Shown here one piece after another: positions 47,800 through 62,045 of a stretch of 64,000 nucleotides of DNA (its first letter is position 1; each line of letters begins with the position of its first letter). Origin of the DNA: Monodelphis domestica (taxonomy: Eukaryota > Chordata > Mammalia > Didelphimorphia > Didelphidae); the NCBI RefSeq assembly GCF_027887165.1, contig NC_077235.1:53035895-53099894 (forward strand). The letters run 5' to 3'. The position numbers and the translations under genes are program-made. The notes under the pieces were generated by a model that saw only the letters and a program-made list of their open reading frames with translations, searched no databases and had not been told where the DNA came from.

Positions 47800-48429
47800 C
47801 CTGTGCGCGTGCTGCCCCTGGGGGCTCCCGAGCCTGTGTCGCTGGCGTAAGGGCCAGATGGGTTTGAAGTGACGGGGGAGGGATGCAGGGAGGAATCCAG
47901 GTGACTGGTGCACCTGCTTGGGAACCCTAATGGTCTAATACAAAGAGGAATGAGTTCATAAAACTCGTGTCTATTTCTGTGTCCCTCGGAGGATTATTTA
48001 CTGTTTCATCTCAACAACCTGGGACTGGCAAGGTGCAAACCTGGTCATCCCCATTTGGCAAACTGGGCCTCACACAGGGGAAGACTCAGGTGATGCAACA
48101 GCCGGGAATTGTAGGAACTGAGAAGCAGCATCTGAAGACTTGGGTTCAAATTCTGAGGGCCACTTACTTCCTCTCTGTTACCTTTAAAAAATATAATTTC
48201 CCCACTTTAAAATTGCCTATCTTCTAATTCTGAATATCTGAAATTTGTCTGATATTTACAGAAAGAGAAAGAGATCAAAAGACAAAAAATCCTGATAGAT
48301 GGTTTCCCTGATAGGGCACAAGATTTGATTTTGAATTAATAAGTGATAAAAATCTGTAAATTATGCTCCTTTGATCTTTGGGGTGATTTGTCCATGACTT
48401 CTAGGTTCCCCCTTTGCAATCATACATCC

Positions 48430-49290
48430 TGCTATTATTCCTTTTGACTGGCTACTTATAAACTTCCTTGCTCTTCCGACTAAAAGAGGATTGAAGTGGT
48501 CCAACAAGACAATTTTAGCACGCTAATTAAGGGGGTCATCTTCTACTCCTCACTCTCACCCCTCATATCCAATCTGTTGCTAAATCCAGTTAATCCTGCC
48601 TTCCAAATACGTCACAAATACGTCTAACACTGCCCCCACCCTGGTACAAAACCCTCTTCACCTCAGGCCTGAACTATTCCAAATGGCCTTATCTCCCCAC
48701 TCCAATCTATCCTCTACTATTCTGCCAAAGTAATCTTCCTAAACCACAATTCTGATCACATCACCTCCTTATTCAATAACTACAATGGCTCCCTATCACC
48801 ACCCAGGATTATATAGGAAATCATCTGTTTGGTGTTCAAAGTCCTTCATAATCTGACTCCTTCCTACCTTTCCAGTCTTCTTATAGTCTTACGCTCTTCT
48901 CCATAAACTCTCTGAATCAACTACATTGTGAGAACACATTACATTTCCCATCTTCATGCCTTTGCATGACTGGAATGCTCTCCTTCCTCACTACTTCCTC
49001 CTCCTGACTTCCCTGACTTGCTTTTGGCTCAGCTAAAATTCCATCTTCTGGGAGAACCTTTTAACTCATCTCCCTTAATGCCACTGCCTTCCTTCTATTG
49101 ATTACCTCCTATTTATCCTATATCTGTATATTCTTCATACAAAGCTGCTTGAATGCCCTCTCCCGAATTCAACTGTGAGCTCATCAAGGGCAGAGACTGC
49201 TTTTATCCTCCTTTGTATCCCAAACACTTACCATGATGCCTGGCACAAAGTAGGTGCTTCACAAACACTCAATAAACGGCTACAAGAAAA
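48430..49290 (+). mobile_element. CR1/L3-type LINE 3' end
   Basis: It has a distinctive distal order: CAATGGCTCCCTATCACCAC, CCTTCATAATCTGACTCC, TCATGCCTTTGCATGACTGG, CTCATCAAGGGCAGAGACTG and a CACTCAATAAACG tail. Confidence 0.7.
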
Positions 49291-50099
49291 TGTAAATTTG
49301 GAGAATCCAGAGCAATATAGAAGACATAGGAAGGAATGTAGACTGAGGAAAGCAGAGCCAGAAGAATAACATACACATGCTAAGCACAACAAAACAATAA
49401 TGGCAACAAAACCATGTTACAGACAGAAAAAGAAAAAAATGGAGAACAAATATATGCCTGTGTCTGGGGATGAGTTTCATGGGATCACAGATTTAGAGAT
49501 AGAAAGGAATTCTGAGATCATTTGCTGAAAGAATTATGCCTCAGAGAGGTTACATAACTTGTCCAAGCTCTTACAGATAATGAGGCAATAACAGCATCTG
49601 AAATTGAGCCCTTTGACTTCAAATCCACTGATTTTTCCACAGAAGGTGCCACAATGATTGGTAAACAAGAAGTTTATAGACACACATACATTAATTAGAA
49701 ATCTCTTGGTCCTGTCTTTATCTTGCATGCTCCCTTTTCTCATTCTTATATACATGATAATGCTAGAAAGAGCTGTCATTCTGTCAGACTAGGAAACTCT
49801 TATGATGAAAAATCCTACCAATGCAGATCCCACTTGGTCCATGACTTAGTAAATAAATCCTGATGATCAAAGAGATAAGATATCTTAGGGAGGATTGTAA
49901 GTGCCAGATCATAAATTCTTAACAAGGAACCACAGAGACCATATAGTCCAACCTATTCATTTTACAAAAGGGGAAATGGGCTCAGAGAAGAAGCATCTTG
50001 ACTATATTTATAAATGTAGCAAGCACCAGAGGCAGAATTTGAACCCAGGTCTTACTAACTCCATCTACTATACCACACTGACTTTTCTCAGGCTCTGGG

Positions 50100-50300
50100 T
50101 TTTTTTTAAACCCTTACCTTCCATCTTAGAATCAATACTGGGTATTGGTTCCAAGGCAAAAGAGTGGTCAAGTCTAGGCAATGGGGGTTAAGTGACTTGC
50201 CCAGGGTCACACAGCTAGGAAGTGTCTGAGGCTAGATTTTAACCCAGGACCTCCCGTCTCTGGGCCTGGTTCTCAATCCACTGAGGCACCCAGCTGGCCC
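50100..50300 (-). mobile_element. Marsupial SINE, reverse orientation
   Basis: A well-preserved reversed copy with CTTGCCCAGGGTCACACAGC and GAGGCACCCAGCTGGCCCC. Confidence 0.85.
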
Positions 50301-51996
50301 CTCAGGCTCTGTTTTTAATATATGTGAATCTCTCTGATTGATATGTGGAAATTTATATATACATGTATGTTTTAAACCAAACATTCACTGGGCACAGCCC
50401 TCTTTAATTTCTTCCTCTCACAGCATGAACAGCCCAAGTCCTTTGGTGATCATACATTTCCTGGATAGTTATGGCAACCAAGCAATTAAACTGAAGACTG
50501 GAGCAATCTGTACACAAACTAGTTTGGATCCAAGGACAAAGTGTGATAATGCACCTGGTAGCTTAAGGAAAGCCAAGAAAGCTGTTCTGTTCTTTCCCTG
50601 AACCTTGTTTGTTAGGCAATATGGCTGCATTCAGAGAATTAATGACTGGTTAAGCTGGACTAGATTAGCAAAGGGAAGAGGAGAAATGGGAGATAATGAG
50701 GAAGAATTATGGCTACTGCCAGAAAGTACAGTCAAACCTAGGCCCAAATGAGAGGAAGAACAGTATGTGCAAGAAGTTTAGCTTTCATCCAAAGATGGAC
50801 AGAGGCTATAGTGGAATAAGAGTCAACAGGAAGGAAGGGGGAAGATATTCCAGAAGGATGACCAAGTGACATTTGAAGAGGGTCAGGGGAGGAGGGATGC
50901 CTCTGAGCATCATGGAAATCAATGAAAGAAGAGTGGAATGTGACCAAATGTCACATCTTCCTCTCCTCCTAGGGATATAAAGCTATAGCAAAAAAAAACA
51001 CTTTTAAAAAACATAACTACTCCCTGGCTACCATTCCTCACTCCCCCATTTCCAACCACCTCAGTAGTCATCCAGCCATACCTTCCCCTTCCATTATGTC
51101 CTCAGATGATATTGTTCTTTTGTGAACAAACCAGACCCTTTCTTCTTATATGCCTTCCATCTTCTGACACTCATAAAGACCTGGCTCACTCCCCACCTAC
51201 TCTCTCTCATACACACATTGGAAGACACTGTCTCCTTAACTATCCTCTCCAGGACTATAGGCAAATTCTCTCATATCCCCTGACACATTAGACCAAGAGG
51301 AGAAATAAGTGATTTTGTTCTCCATGACCCTTCTAGATCCTCTCTCTGCTGCTATCATCAATAAATAAGCACATAGACTTAAAGCTGGAGAGGTTCTCCA
51401 ACCCCTTTATTTTAAAGGTGAAGAAACTTGGGCCTTGGAAGCAGAGTAAACTTGCCAAATGTTACATGTAAGAGGTTAGAGTCAGGATTCAAATCCAGGT
51501 GCCACAAGCCCTGACCATTCAATCAGATTGGACCCTCCCTTTCTTTGAGATCCACTCCATCCAGATGTTTCATCTTTGTCTAGATATCAGTGAGAGTTAT
51601 CTATAAGTCCTAAAATCCTTCTCCTTTGTTTCCAAAGGGGTTCAGTATCTAGTTCACATTCTTTCTCTCCACTCAAATTCCTGCCTTTAACTCAGGGACT
51701 TTATTGGATAGATAAAAAGACAGACCAACACAAAAGACAGAGAGATCAACAGATAGAGACAGACAGACCAAAAGATAGAGAGAAAACACAACAGACAGAC
51801 AAAAAGACCAACATAAAGACAGACAGACAGGCAGATACATATACAGTCTGAAAAACAGATAGACAGAGATAGATAAATAGAAAGATAAATAGATGGAATT
51901 ACAGACAGAAAGACAGACAAAAAGCTGAACAAACAGAAAAGCAGATGCTGATAGACCAAACGACAGACAGACAGTCAAAGAGACAGATTGATAGAT

Positions 51997-52030
<34 letters not shown>

Positions 52031-52033
<3 letters not shown>

Positions 52034-52058
52034 GATAGGATAGGATAGGATAGGATAG
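52031..52058. repeat. (GGATA)n pentamer tract
   Basis: A short run of GGATA units interrupts the tetramer pattern, directly after a (GATA)n tract. Confidence 0.8.
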
Positions 52059-52302
52059 ATAGCACAGAAAGATAAACAGACAGATAGATAGACAGAATGA
52101 AAGAGAAATAGATAACTAGATAAAAAGAAAGTTAGAGAGGTAGACAGACCAACAGGCAGGCAGGCAGACAGAGAGACATACAGCCAGCCAGAAAGATAGA
52201 CAGACAAACAAATAGAAAGACAGACAGACAGATCAAGAGACAGAAAGGCGGACACACAGACAGACTGCCACATAAACAGACAGACACACAAATGGACAGA
52301 GG

Positions 52303-52308
<6 letters not shown>

Positions 52309-52341
<33 letters not shown>
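52309..52341. repeat. (TA)n microsatellite
   Basis: A pure alternating TA run of about 30 bases within GACA-rich sequence. Confidence 0.85.
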
Positions 52342-52346
<5 letters not shown>

Positions 52347-53261
52347 GAAAGATACATAGAAGGAATGAAAGGCAGACAGACACACAGGTAGACAGTCAGA
52401 CAGATAGATAGACAAATCGACAGAGAGATCAACAGACAGACATATTGATTGACGGAATGCCCGACAAACAGAAAGATGGACCAACAGACATTAAAAGACA
52501 GATAGACAGGCAGATAGAGATATATAATTAGATAAAAAGAAACTCAGACAGAAACCCACAGAGAGATTGATGAAAAGACAGACAGACAGATGAAGAGACA
52601 GAAAGTCATACATAAAGACAGACAGGCAGGCAGAGAGACAGAAGGACATAAAATACAGACAGATGGACTGACAGACAGACATATCAACACACACTAACAG
52701 ACAAACTAACAGAAAGGTAGACAGACAGAAAGACAGATTGATGAACGGATGGATAGATGAATGGATGGATAGATAAAATGACTACAGGTAGACTGACAGA
52801 CTGAGAGATAGACAGACCCACAGACAGACAGATACATAGATAGCTGGATAGAAGAACAGACAGACACAGACAGATGGATAAACAGATAGATGCATACACA
52901 GATAGGATGACCGGCAGACAGACAGAGGGACAGAGAAATGGATGGAGGAAAGGACAGACATATAGACTGGAGAGACAGAATGACAGGCAAGCAGGCAGAC
53001 AGGATAACAGGCAGGCAGGCTGAAAATAGAGATAGATGTAAAGACTTACAGACAAAGAGATAGAGAAACAGACAAGAAGGCAGGTTGATAGATGGACAGG
53101 CAGGTAACTAGCTAGCTAGTTAAGGAGTGATTTATTTAAAAATTGATTAGACAATACACGGATAGATAGAAAGACACAGAGAGAGACAGAGAAAGATGAA
53201 TAGACAGACATATCAGTGGACAGATGGACAGAAGGACAGAAGGAGGAACAGACAGATGGAT

Positions 53262-53882
<621 letters not shown>

Positions 53883-54074
53883 TGAACAAACAGACAGAAA
53901 GATAAAAAGATAGCCAGAAAAACAAAAAGATAGACCCACAGATAGACAGACAGAAAAATTGAAAGACAGACAGTGATGATAGATCAACAGAAACACAGAT
54001 GAATGGATAGAAAGACTTAAAGGGGGATAGATAGATACATAGATAGCTAGATAGAGACAGACAGACAGACAGAC

Positions 54075-54136
<62 letters not shown>

Positions 54137-54373
54137 AGAAAGATAGACAGACATAGATATAGACAGATAGACAAACAGAGATAATAGAAAGATAGATGGA
54201 CAGACAGAAAGATAGATAGATAGCCAGAAAAAAAAGATAGATCCACGGACAGAAAGAAAGATTGAAAGACAGAGATGACAGATGGATGGACAGAAACACA
54301 GATGAATGGATAGACAGACTTAAAGGGGAATAGATAGATACATAGATGGATAGATAGAGCTAGACAGATAGAC

Positions 54374-54421
<48 letters not shown>

Positions 54422-54610
54422 GACAGACAGAAAGACTGGCTGACAGAAAGACGGATGGACAGAAGAACAAAATACATATGGACTGATGGACAGAAGGATG
54501 GCTGGATGGATAGATGAACTGATAAATTGACAGGAGACATAGACAGCAAAATAGACACATATAGATGGACACACAGACAGATGGAAGGACACACACAGAT
54601 GAAAGAACCG

Positions 54611-54657
<47 letters not shown>

Positions 54658-55020
54658 CAGATAGACATAGAGATGGATAGGAAAAAATGAAAAGATGAAT
54701 AAACAGACAGACAGAAAGACAGAAAAACATAAAAGACCCACAGAAAGACAGACGGAAAGATTAAAAGACAGAGACAAAAGATGGATGGACAGACACACAG
54801 ATGAATGGATAGAAAGACTGACTGACTGAAAGAGAGAGACAGACAGACAGACAGGCTGACTGACTGACAGAAAGACAAATGGACAGAAGGACAGAGACAA
54901 AGAAACAGACTGAAAGACAGGCAGACAGACAGACAGATGGATGAACTGAAGAACAAAATGATGTACAGACTGATGGCCAGGATGGAATGAGAGATAGACA
55001 GATGTACGGATGGCTGACTG

Positions 55021-55074
<54 letters not shown>

Positions 55075-55212
55075 GTGATATATTGACAGATGATACACAG
55101 ACAGAAAAACACACAGATGGACACACAGATAGATGGAAAGACACACAGATGAATGGACGGACATGGACAGACAGACAGATGGACAGACGGACGGATGGAC
55201 AGACAGACAGAC

Positions 55213-55275
<63 letters not shown>

Positions 55276-55810
55276 CAGACAAAAAACCCACAGAAAGACC
55301 GACAAAAAGAATGAAACAACAGATGGATGGACAAACACACAGATGAATGGATAGAAAGATTGACTGAAAGAGTGATAGATGATAGTCTGTACAGAAGAAT
55401 GGAATGAGGGACAGACAGATGTACAGATGTACGGATGGATGGATGGATGGATGGATGGATGGATGGATGGATGGATAGATGAACTGACAGATTGACAGAT
55501 GATACATAGACAGCAAAATAGACCCACAGATAGATAGAAGGGCACACACAGATGAACAGACAGACAAAAGCAGACAAATGGATGGATAGATGGACAGACA
55601 GATGGATAGACAGACAGACAGACCAACAAATAAATAGACAGACAGACATATAGATAGATACATAGACAGATACATAGATAGATACATAGACAGAAAAATA
55701 TAAAAGACCCACAGAAAGACAGATAAAAAGATTGAAACAACAGATAGATGGACAAACACACAGATGAATGGATAGAAAGACTGACTGACTGAAAGAGTGA
55801 CAGAGAGATG

Positions 55811-55870
<60 letters not shown>

Positions 55871-56043
55871 CATACATACATACATACATACATACATACA
55901 TAGACAGAAAAAATATATAAGACCCACAGAAAGCCAGACAAAAAGACTGAAATGACAGATAGACAAACACAGATGAATGGATAGAAAAACTGACTGACTG
56001 AAAGAGTGATAGATGATAGAGAGATAGAGATGATAGATAGCTG

Positions 56044-56129
<86 letters not shown>

Positions 56130-56526
56130 TGGACAGATGGACGGACAGACAGATGGACAGATAGGCAGACTGACTGGCTGACAGAAGAATGAACAGATGG
56201 ACAGACCAAGAAAAGCAGCTTGAAAGACAAGCAGACAGACGGACTGATGGATGGACAGAAGAACAAAATGGGGTACAGACTGATAGAAGGATGGAATAAG
56301 GGATGGACAGATGGATGATGGATGGATGAATGGACTGATGAACTGATAGATTGACAGATGATGCATATACAGCAAAATAGACCCACAGATGGACACACAG
56401 AGAGATGGAAGGACACACACAGATGAACGTACAAAGACAGACAAATGGATGGATAGATGGACAGACAGATGGATAGACAGATAGACAGACAGACCAACAA
56501 ATAAATAGACAGACAGACAGACAGAC

Positions 56527-56569
<43 letters not shown>

Positions 56570-56681
56570 AAAAAAACATAAAAGACCCACAGAAGACAGA
56601 CAAAAAGATGAAACAACAGACAGATGGACAAACACACAGATGAATGGATAGAAATACTGATTGACTGAAAGAGTGATAGAT

Positions 56682-56755
<74 letters not shown>

Positions 56756-57274
56756 TAGACAGACAGACAGACTGACTGACTGGCTGACAGAAAGAAGAAT
56801 GAACAGATGGACAGACCAAGAGAGACACCTTGAAAGACAGGCAGAAAGACAGATGGATGTATGGACAGAAGAACAAAATGGGGTACAGACTGATGGACAG
56901 AAGGATGGAATGAGGGATGGACAGATGGACTAATGGATGGATGGATGGACTGATGAATTGATAGATTGACAGATGATACATAGACAGCAAAATAGACCCA
57001 CAGATGGACACACAGAGAGATGGAAGGCCACACACAGATGAACGTACAAAAACAGACAAATGGATGGATAGATGGACAGACAGATGGATGGACAGTCAGA
57101 CAGACAGACCAACAAATAGACAGAGAGACAGATAGAAAGATAGATACATAGATATATAGACAGAAAAAATAAAATACCCACAGAAAGACAGACAAAAAGA
57201 TTGAAAAGATAGACAGACGGACAAACACAGAGATGAATGGATAGAAAGACTGACTGACTGAAAGAATGATAGAT

Positions 57275-57305
<31 letters not shown>

Positions 57306-57751
57306 GGATAGATAATAGATAGATATATAGGTAGATAGATAGAAAGACAGACACAGACAGACTGATTGACTGACAGAAAGATGAATGGACAGACAGACAG
57401 ACCAAGAAAGACAGGCAGAGAGATGGACGGATAGATGGACAGAAGAACAAAATGAGGTACAGACTGATGGACAGAAGGTTGGAATGAGGGATGGACAGAT
57501 GGATGGATGGATAGCTGAACTGATAGATTGACAAATGATACATAAACAGCAAAATAGACCTACAGATGGACACACAGACAGATGGAAGGACACATACAGA
57601 TGAACGGGCAGACAAGAACAGATAGACAGATAGACAGAAAAATATAAAATACCCACAGAAAGACAAACAAAAAGATTGAAACGGCAGATGGATGGACAAA
57701 CACACAGATGAATGGATAGAAAGACTGACTGAAAGAGTGATAGAAGACAGA

Positions 57752-57855
<104 letters not shown>

Positions 57856-58222
57856 CAGATAGATAGACTGACTGACAGACAGAAAGACAGACTGACTGAC
57901 AGAAAGATGAATGGACAAATGGACAGACCAAGAAAGACAGCTTGAAAGACAGGCATACAGACAGATGGATGGACAGAAGAGCAAAATGAGGTACATACTG
58001 ATGGACAGAAGGATGGAATGAGGGACACACAGATGGATGGATGGATAGATGGATAGATGAACTGATAGATTGACAAATGATACACAGACAGCAAAATAGA
58101 CTCACAGATAGACACACAGACATATGGAAAGACACAAAGATGAATGGACGGACATGGACAAATGGATGCATAGATGTACAGACAGACAAATGGATGGACA
58201 GTCAGACAGACAGACAAGAGAC

Positions 58223-58564
<342 letters not shown>

Positions 58565-58931
58565 TATCAATGAACAGACAGAAAGATAAATAGCCAGAAA
58601 AACAAAAACAGACCCACAGACAGACAGACAGAATGATTTAAAGACAGACAGAGATGACAGATGGATGGACAGAAACACAGATGAATGGATAGACAGACTT
58701 ACAGGGGGATAGATAGATAGATAAGACTGACAGAAAGACTGACAGAAAGATGAATGGACAGAATGAGTATGGACTGATGGACAGAAGGACAGAATGAGGG
58801 ACAGACAAATGGACGGAAGGATGGCTGAATGGATAGATGAACTGATAAATTGACAGAAGATACATAGAGAGCAAAAAAGATGGACACACAGACAGATGGA
58901 AGGACACACAGATGAAAGGACTGACATGGAC

Positions 58932-59046
<115 letters not shown>

Positions 59047-59592
59047 AGAATAGAAAGATAAATGAACAGAAATATAGACAGACAGAAAAACAGACCCCAG
59101 ACACATAGAAAGACTGAAAGACAGACAGATGACAGACAAATGGACAGTCACACAGCTGAGTGGATAGAGGGACTGACAGACAGATACATAGATAGCTAGA
59201 TACATAGGTAGGTAGGTAGGTAGATAGACAGACAGACACGCCAAAAGATGGGCAGACAGATGGACAGAAGGATTGAATGAGGTATGTACTGATGGACAGA
59301 AGGACGGAATGAAGGATAGACAGATGGACAGATGGCTGGCTGACTGAATAGATAACTGACAGACTGACAGATGATACATAGACAGCAAAATAGACACACA
59401 CGGATGGACACCCAGACAGATGGAAAGACACACAGGCGAATGGACAGACATGGTCAGATAGACAAACAGATAGATGGACAGATAAGGACAGACATATGGA
59501 CAGTCAGACAGCCATACAGACCAACAAATAGACAGCTATACAGATAGTTGGATAGATGGATAGACAGACCAACTGAAAGACAGACAGACAGA

Positions 59593-59644
<52 letters not shown>

Positions 59645-60099
59645 TAGACAGATAGATGATTGATAGATAGACTGATTGACTGACTGACTGACAGAAAGAT
59701 GAATGGACAGATGGACAAAGAAAGAAAGCTTGAAAGACAGGAAGACAGACAGATGGATGGACAGAGGAACAAAATGAGGTACAGACCAATGGACAGAAGA
59801 ATGGAATGAGGGACAGACAGATGGACAAATGGATGGATGGATAGATGGATAGATGAACTGATGACACATGATACATAGACAGGAAAATAGACACACACGG
59901 ATGGACACAGACAGATGGAAAGACACAGAGGCAAATGGACAGATAGACAGACAGATAGATGGACAGATAAGGACAGACAGATGGACAGATGGGCAGACAG
60001 TCAGACAGCCATACAGACTAAGAAATAGACAGATATACAGATAATTGGATAGATGGATAGACAGACCAACTGAAAGGCAGACAAGTGGATGGATGGATG

Positions 60100-60149
<50 letters not shown>

Positions 60150-60429
60150 CTAACAGACCCACAGACAGAAAGACAAATAGATTGAGATAGATAAATGAAG
60201 AGACATACCTACATGCATACATACCTACATGCATACATATATATACATACATACATATATACATAAAAAGATAGATAAATAGATACTTAGATACATAGAT
60301 AGGAAGAGAGGGGCAGGGGAGAGACAGAGAGACAGAGAGACAGAGAGAGAGAGCAGGGAGGGAGGGAGGAGAGGGAGAGAGAAATAAATAAATGGATAGA
60401 GCTATATATCTATATGTCCACTCAAACAT

Positions 60430-61084
60430 CCTGGCCTCCTAGGTCATCAGTTTCTTCAACTCCAGTGGTCTACCACTGTAGCTGAGATAGAGGAAACATA
60501 AATGTTCTGCTTTCATAATCAAGAACTTTGAAATCCTCTGACCATAATCTCATATCCTTACATTTCTCCCTGGGTCTCATTCCTCCAAAACCTAATCTTG
60601 GTCCTCACTGTGACTTCCAGTCCCTTGTCCCTCAGTGTTCTCCCAGGCCAGAAACTCTGCTGTGGCTTCCCTTGTTCTTCCTTCCCAATTTTTCCCTGGA
60701 GTGAAGCAGTTCAACCCTGCCTTATCCTCTTTCTTTGAATACCTTGCCCACTCTGATCCCCACTCATACTCTACCAAATTCTAACCCTAGATGTGCTTTC
60801 TCTGCTTTTAGCCATCTGCTGCTGAACCCAGCTGAAGGAAAACATACAGTCATGCTGCTGGTTCCACTACAAATTTACTATATCTAATCAACTGGGACCC
60901 CCCTACAGCAAGGCAATCCTTTTAATCCTCCCTAATTGTCTCTTTATTGTACTTTCCCCTATATGCCAAAGTTTTCATTCTCTCCTCAAGCCTTTTGTAC
61001 TTTCCCTTCTCTCTCCCTTTCAGCAAAGCACCCTTCCTCATATTTTACTTAGAAAAGAGGCCATTTGCTGTGAACTCCCTATTC
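60430..61084 (+). mobile_element. CR1/L3-type LINE fragment, left of the MITE
   Basis: C/T-rich sequence with the decayed CR1-like block TTTTACTTAGAAAAGAGGCC just before the MITE. Open frames are short and broken. Confidence 0.45.
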
Positions 61085-61573
61085 CAGTGATGGGGAACCT
61101 TTTAGGAAAGGAATGCAGGACCCTGGCCCCAACCCAACCCCCAGATAGAGTGCTGTGCTCCTCCCCTTCCACCAAGTGCCAGACATATCCAGGCCCCCCC
61201 ACCTTACCCCACATAGGAGAGGGAGAAAATGCTCCCATTGGGCTGCTGGGCATAGGGTTGAGTGAAGTGAGGAATGTCCTCAGCAAGTAGAAAGAGGGAG
61301 AGGGGAGGGACCTGAGCACTCTGCTCCCCCTCCAGCTCTGCTGCCTCTGAGCCACCCACCTCATCCCTTATGCACTCCCATTGGGCTGCTGGGAAGAGGA
61401 GAAGAGGATGTGAAAAAATGTCATCAGGTGTGGTGGAGAGAGGGAAGGAAACAGCTCTGCCTGAGTCCTCTGCCTTTCTAGTAACAAACTCTGGAGGGGG
61501 GAAGATATGTGTGCCTATAGAGAATGCTCTGCATGCCACCTTTGGCACTTGTGCCATAGATTCACCATCACTT
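61085..61573. mobile_element. hAT-type MITE inserted in LINE sequence
   Basis: It begins CAGTGATGGGGAACCTTTTA and ends ATTCACCATCACTT. The 8-bp flanks CCCTATTC (61077-61084) and CCCTTTTC (61574-61581) match at seven of eight positions. LINE-like sequence resumes on the far side. Confidence 0.75.
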
Positions 61574-61581
61574 CCCTTTTC

Positions 61582-61850
61582 TATATCTTAAAACCCCTTG
61601 ACATTATTTCTCTCATCCCCATCCTTTGTTCCAATATCAGATGAAATGGCCCTTCTTGACAAGACTGGCTCATCTACTTGGGCCCCTGATCCAATTTTGT
61701 CCTACTTCCTTCAGCAAACTACTGCCTTCAACCATTTTCTCTCTAATTTTTGGTCTCTCCCTATATGCCCACTTCTTTACTAATCTTTTCTTCTTTTTTT
61801 TCTTAATCAATACCAAAGAATCCCACTTATTTTTACCCTGAACCCTACCT
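61582..61850 (+). mobile_element. CR1/L3-type LINE fragment, right of the MITE
   Basis: It continues the C/T-rich LINE-like sequence (CTTGGGCCCCTGATCCAATT, CTGCCTTCAACCATTTTCTC). Confidence 0.45.
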
Positions 61851-61861
61851 ACATTCTAGAG

Positions 61862-62045
61862 CAGAGCTTCTTGAACTTTTGAAAAAAAAGCTTGATAAAT
61901 GCATTTCAATACAATTGGTTTCCTTTGCAAACTTTTGTATTTTAATTCATGCATTTAAAAACATTATTCTGAGAAAAGTTCCAGAGGCTTCATCAGACTG
62001 CTAAAAGGGTTGGGATAAAAAAAATATATTAAGAACTCTGGTTCT
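61862..62045. mobile_element. Old nonautonomous DNA-transposon-like repeat
   Basis: It contains CATTTCAATACAATTGGTTT, AAAAACATTATTCTGAGAAA and AAGAACTCTGGTTCTAGA. Related pieces lie near 29.5, 30.4 and 33.0 kb. I do not name the family with certainty. Confidence 0.45.

Larger units (their letters stand above)
47100..47870. promoter_or_regulatory. SLC25A14: CpG-island promoter of SLC25A14
   Basis: This is the only long CpG-rich stretch in the window. It surrounds exon 1 and contains GC boxes (47321-47330, 47704-47710), a CACGTG E-box (47172-47177) and ETS-type GGAAG cores (47558-47564, 47581-47589). ETS/GABP sites are common in promoters of nuclear genes for mitochondrial proteins. I saw no TATA box near exon 1. 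A divergent transcript on the plus strand is possible, but no exon was recognised there. Confidence 0.8.
47880..51700. other. Upstream flank of SLC25A14, repeats only
   Basis: No exon is recognised on either strand. Besides the elements listed separately, pieces resembling the TTTTACAGATGAGG family lie at about 49,490-49,650, 49,920-50,090 and 51,360-51,530. An L1-like fragment lies at 49,290-49,470. Confidence 0.5.
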
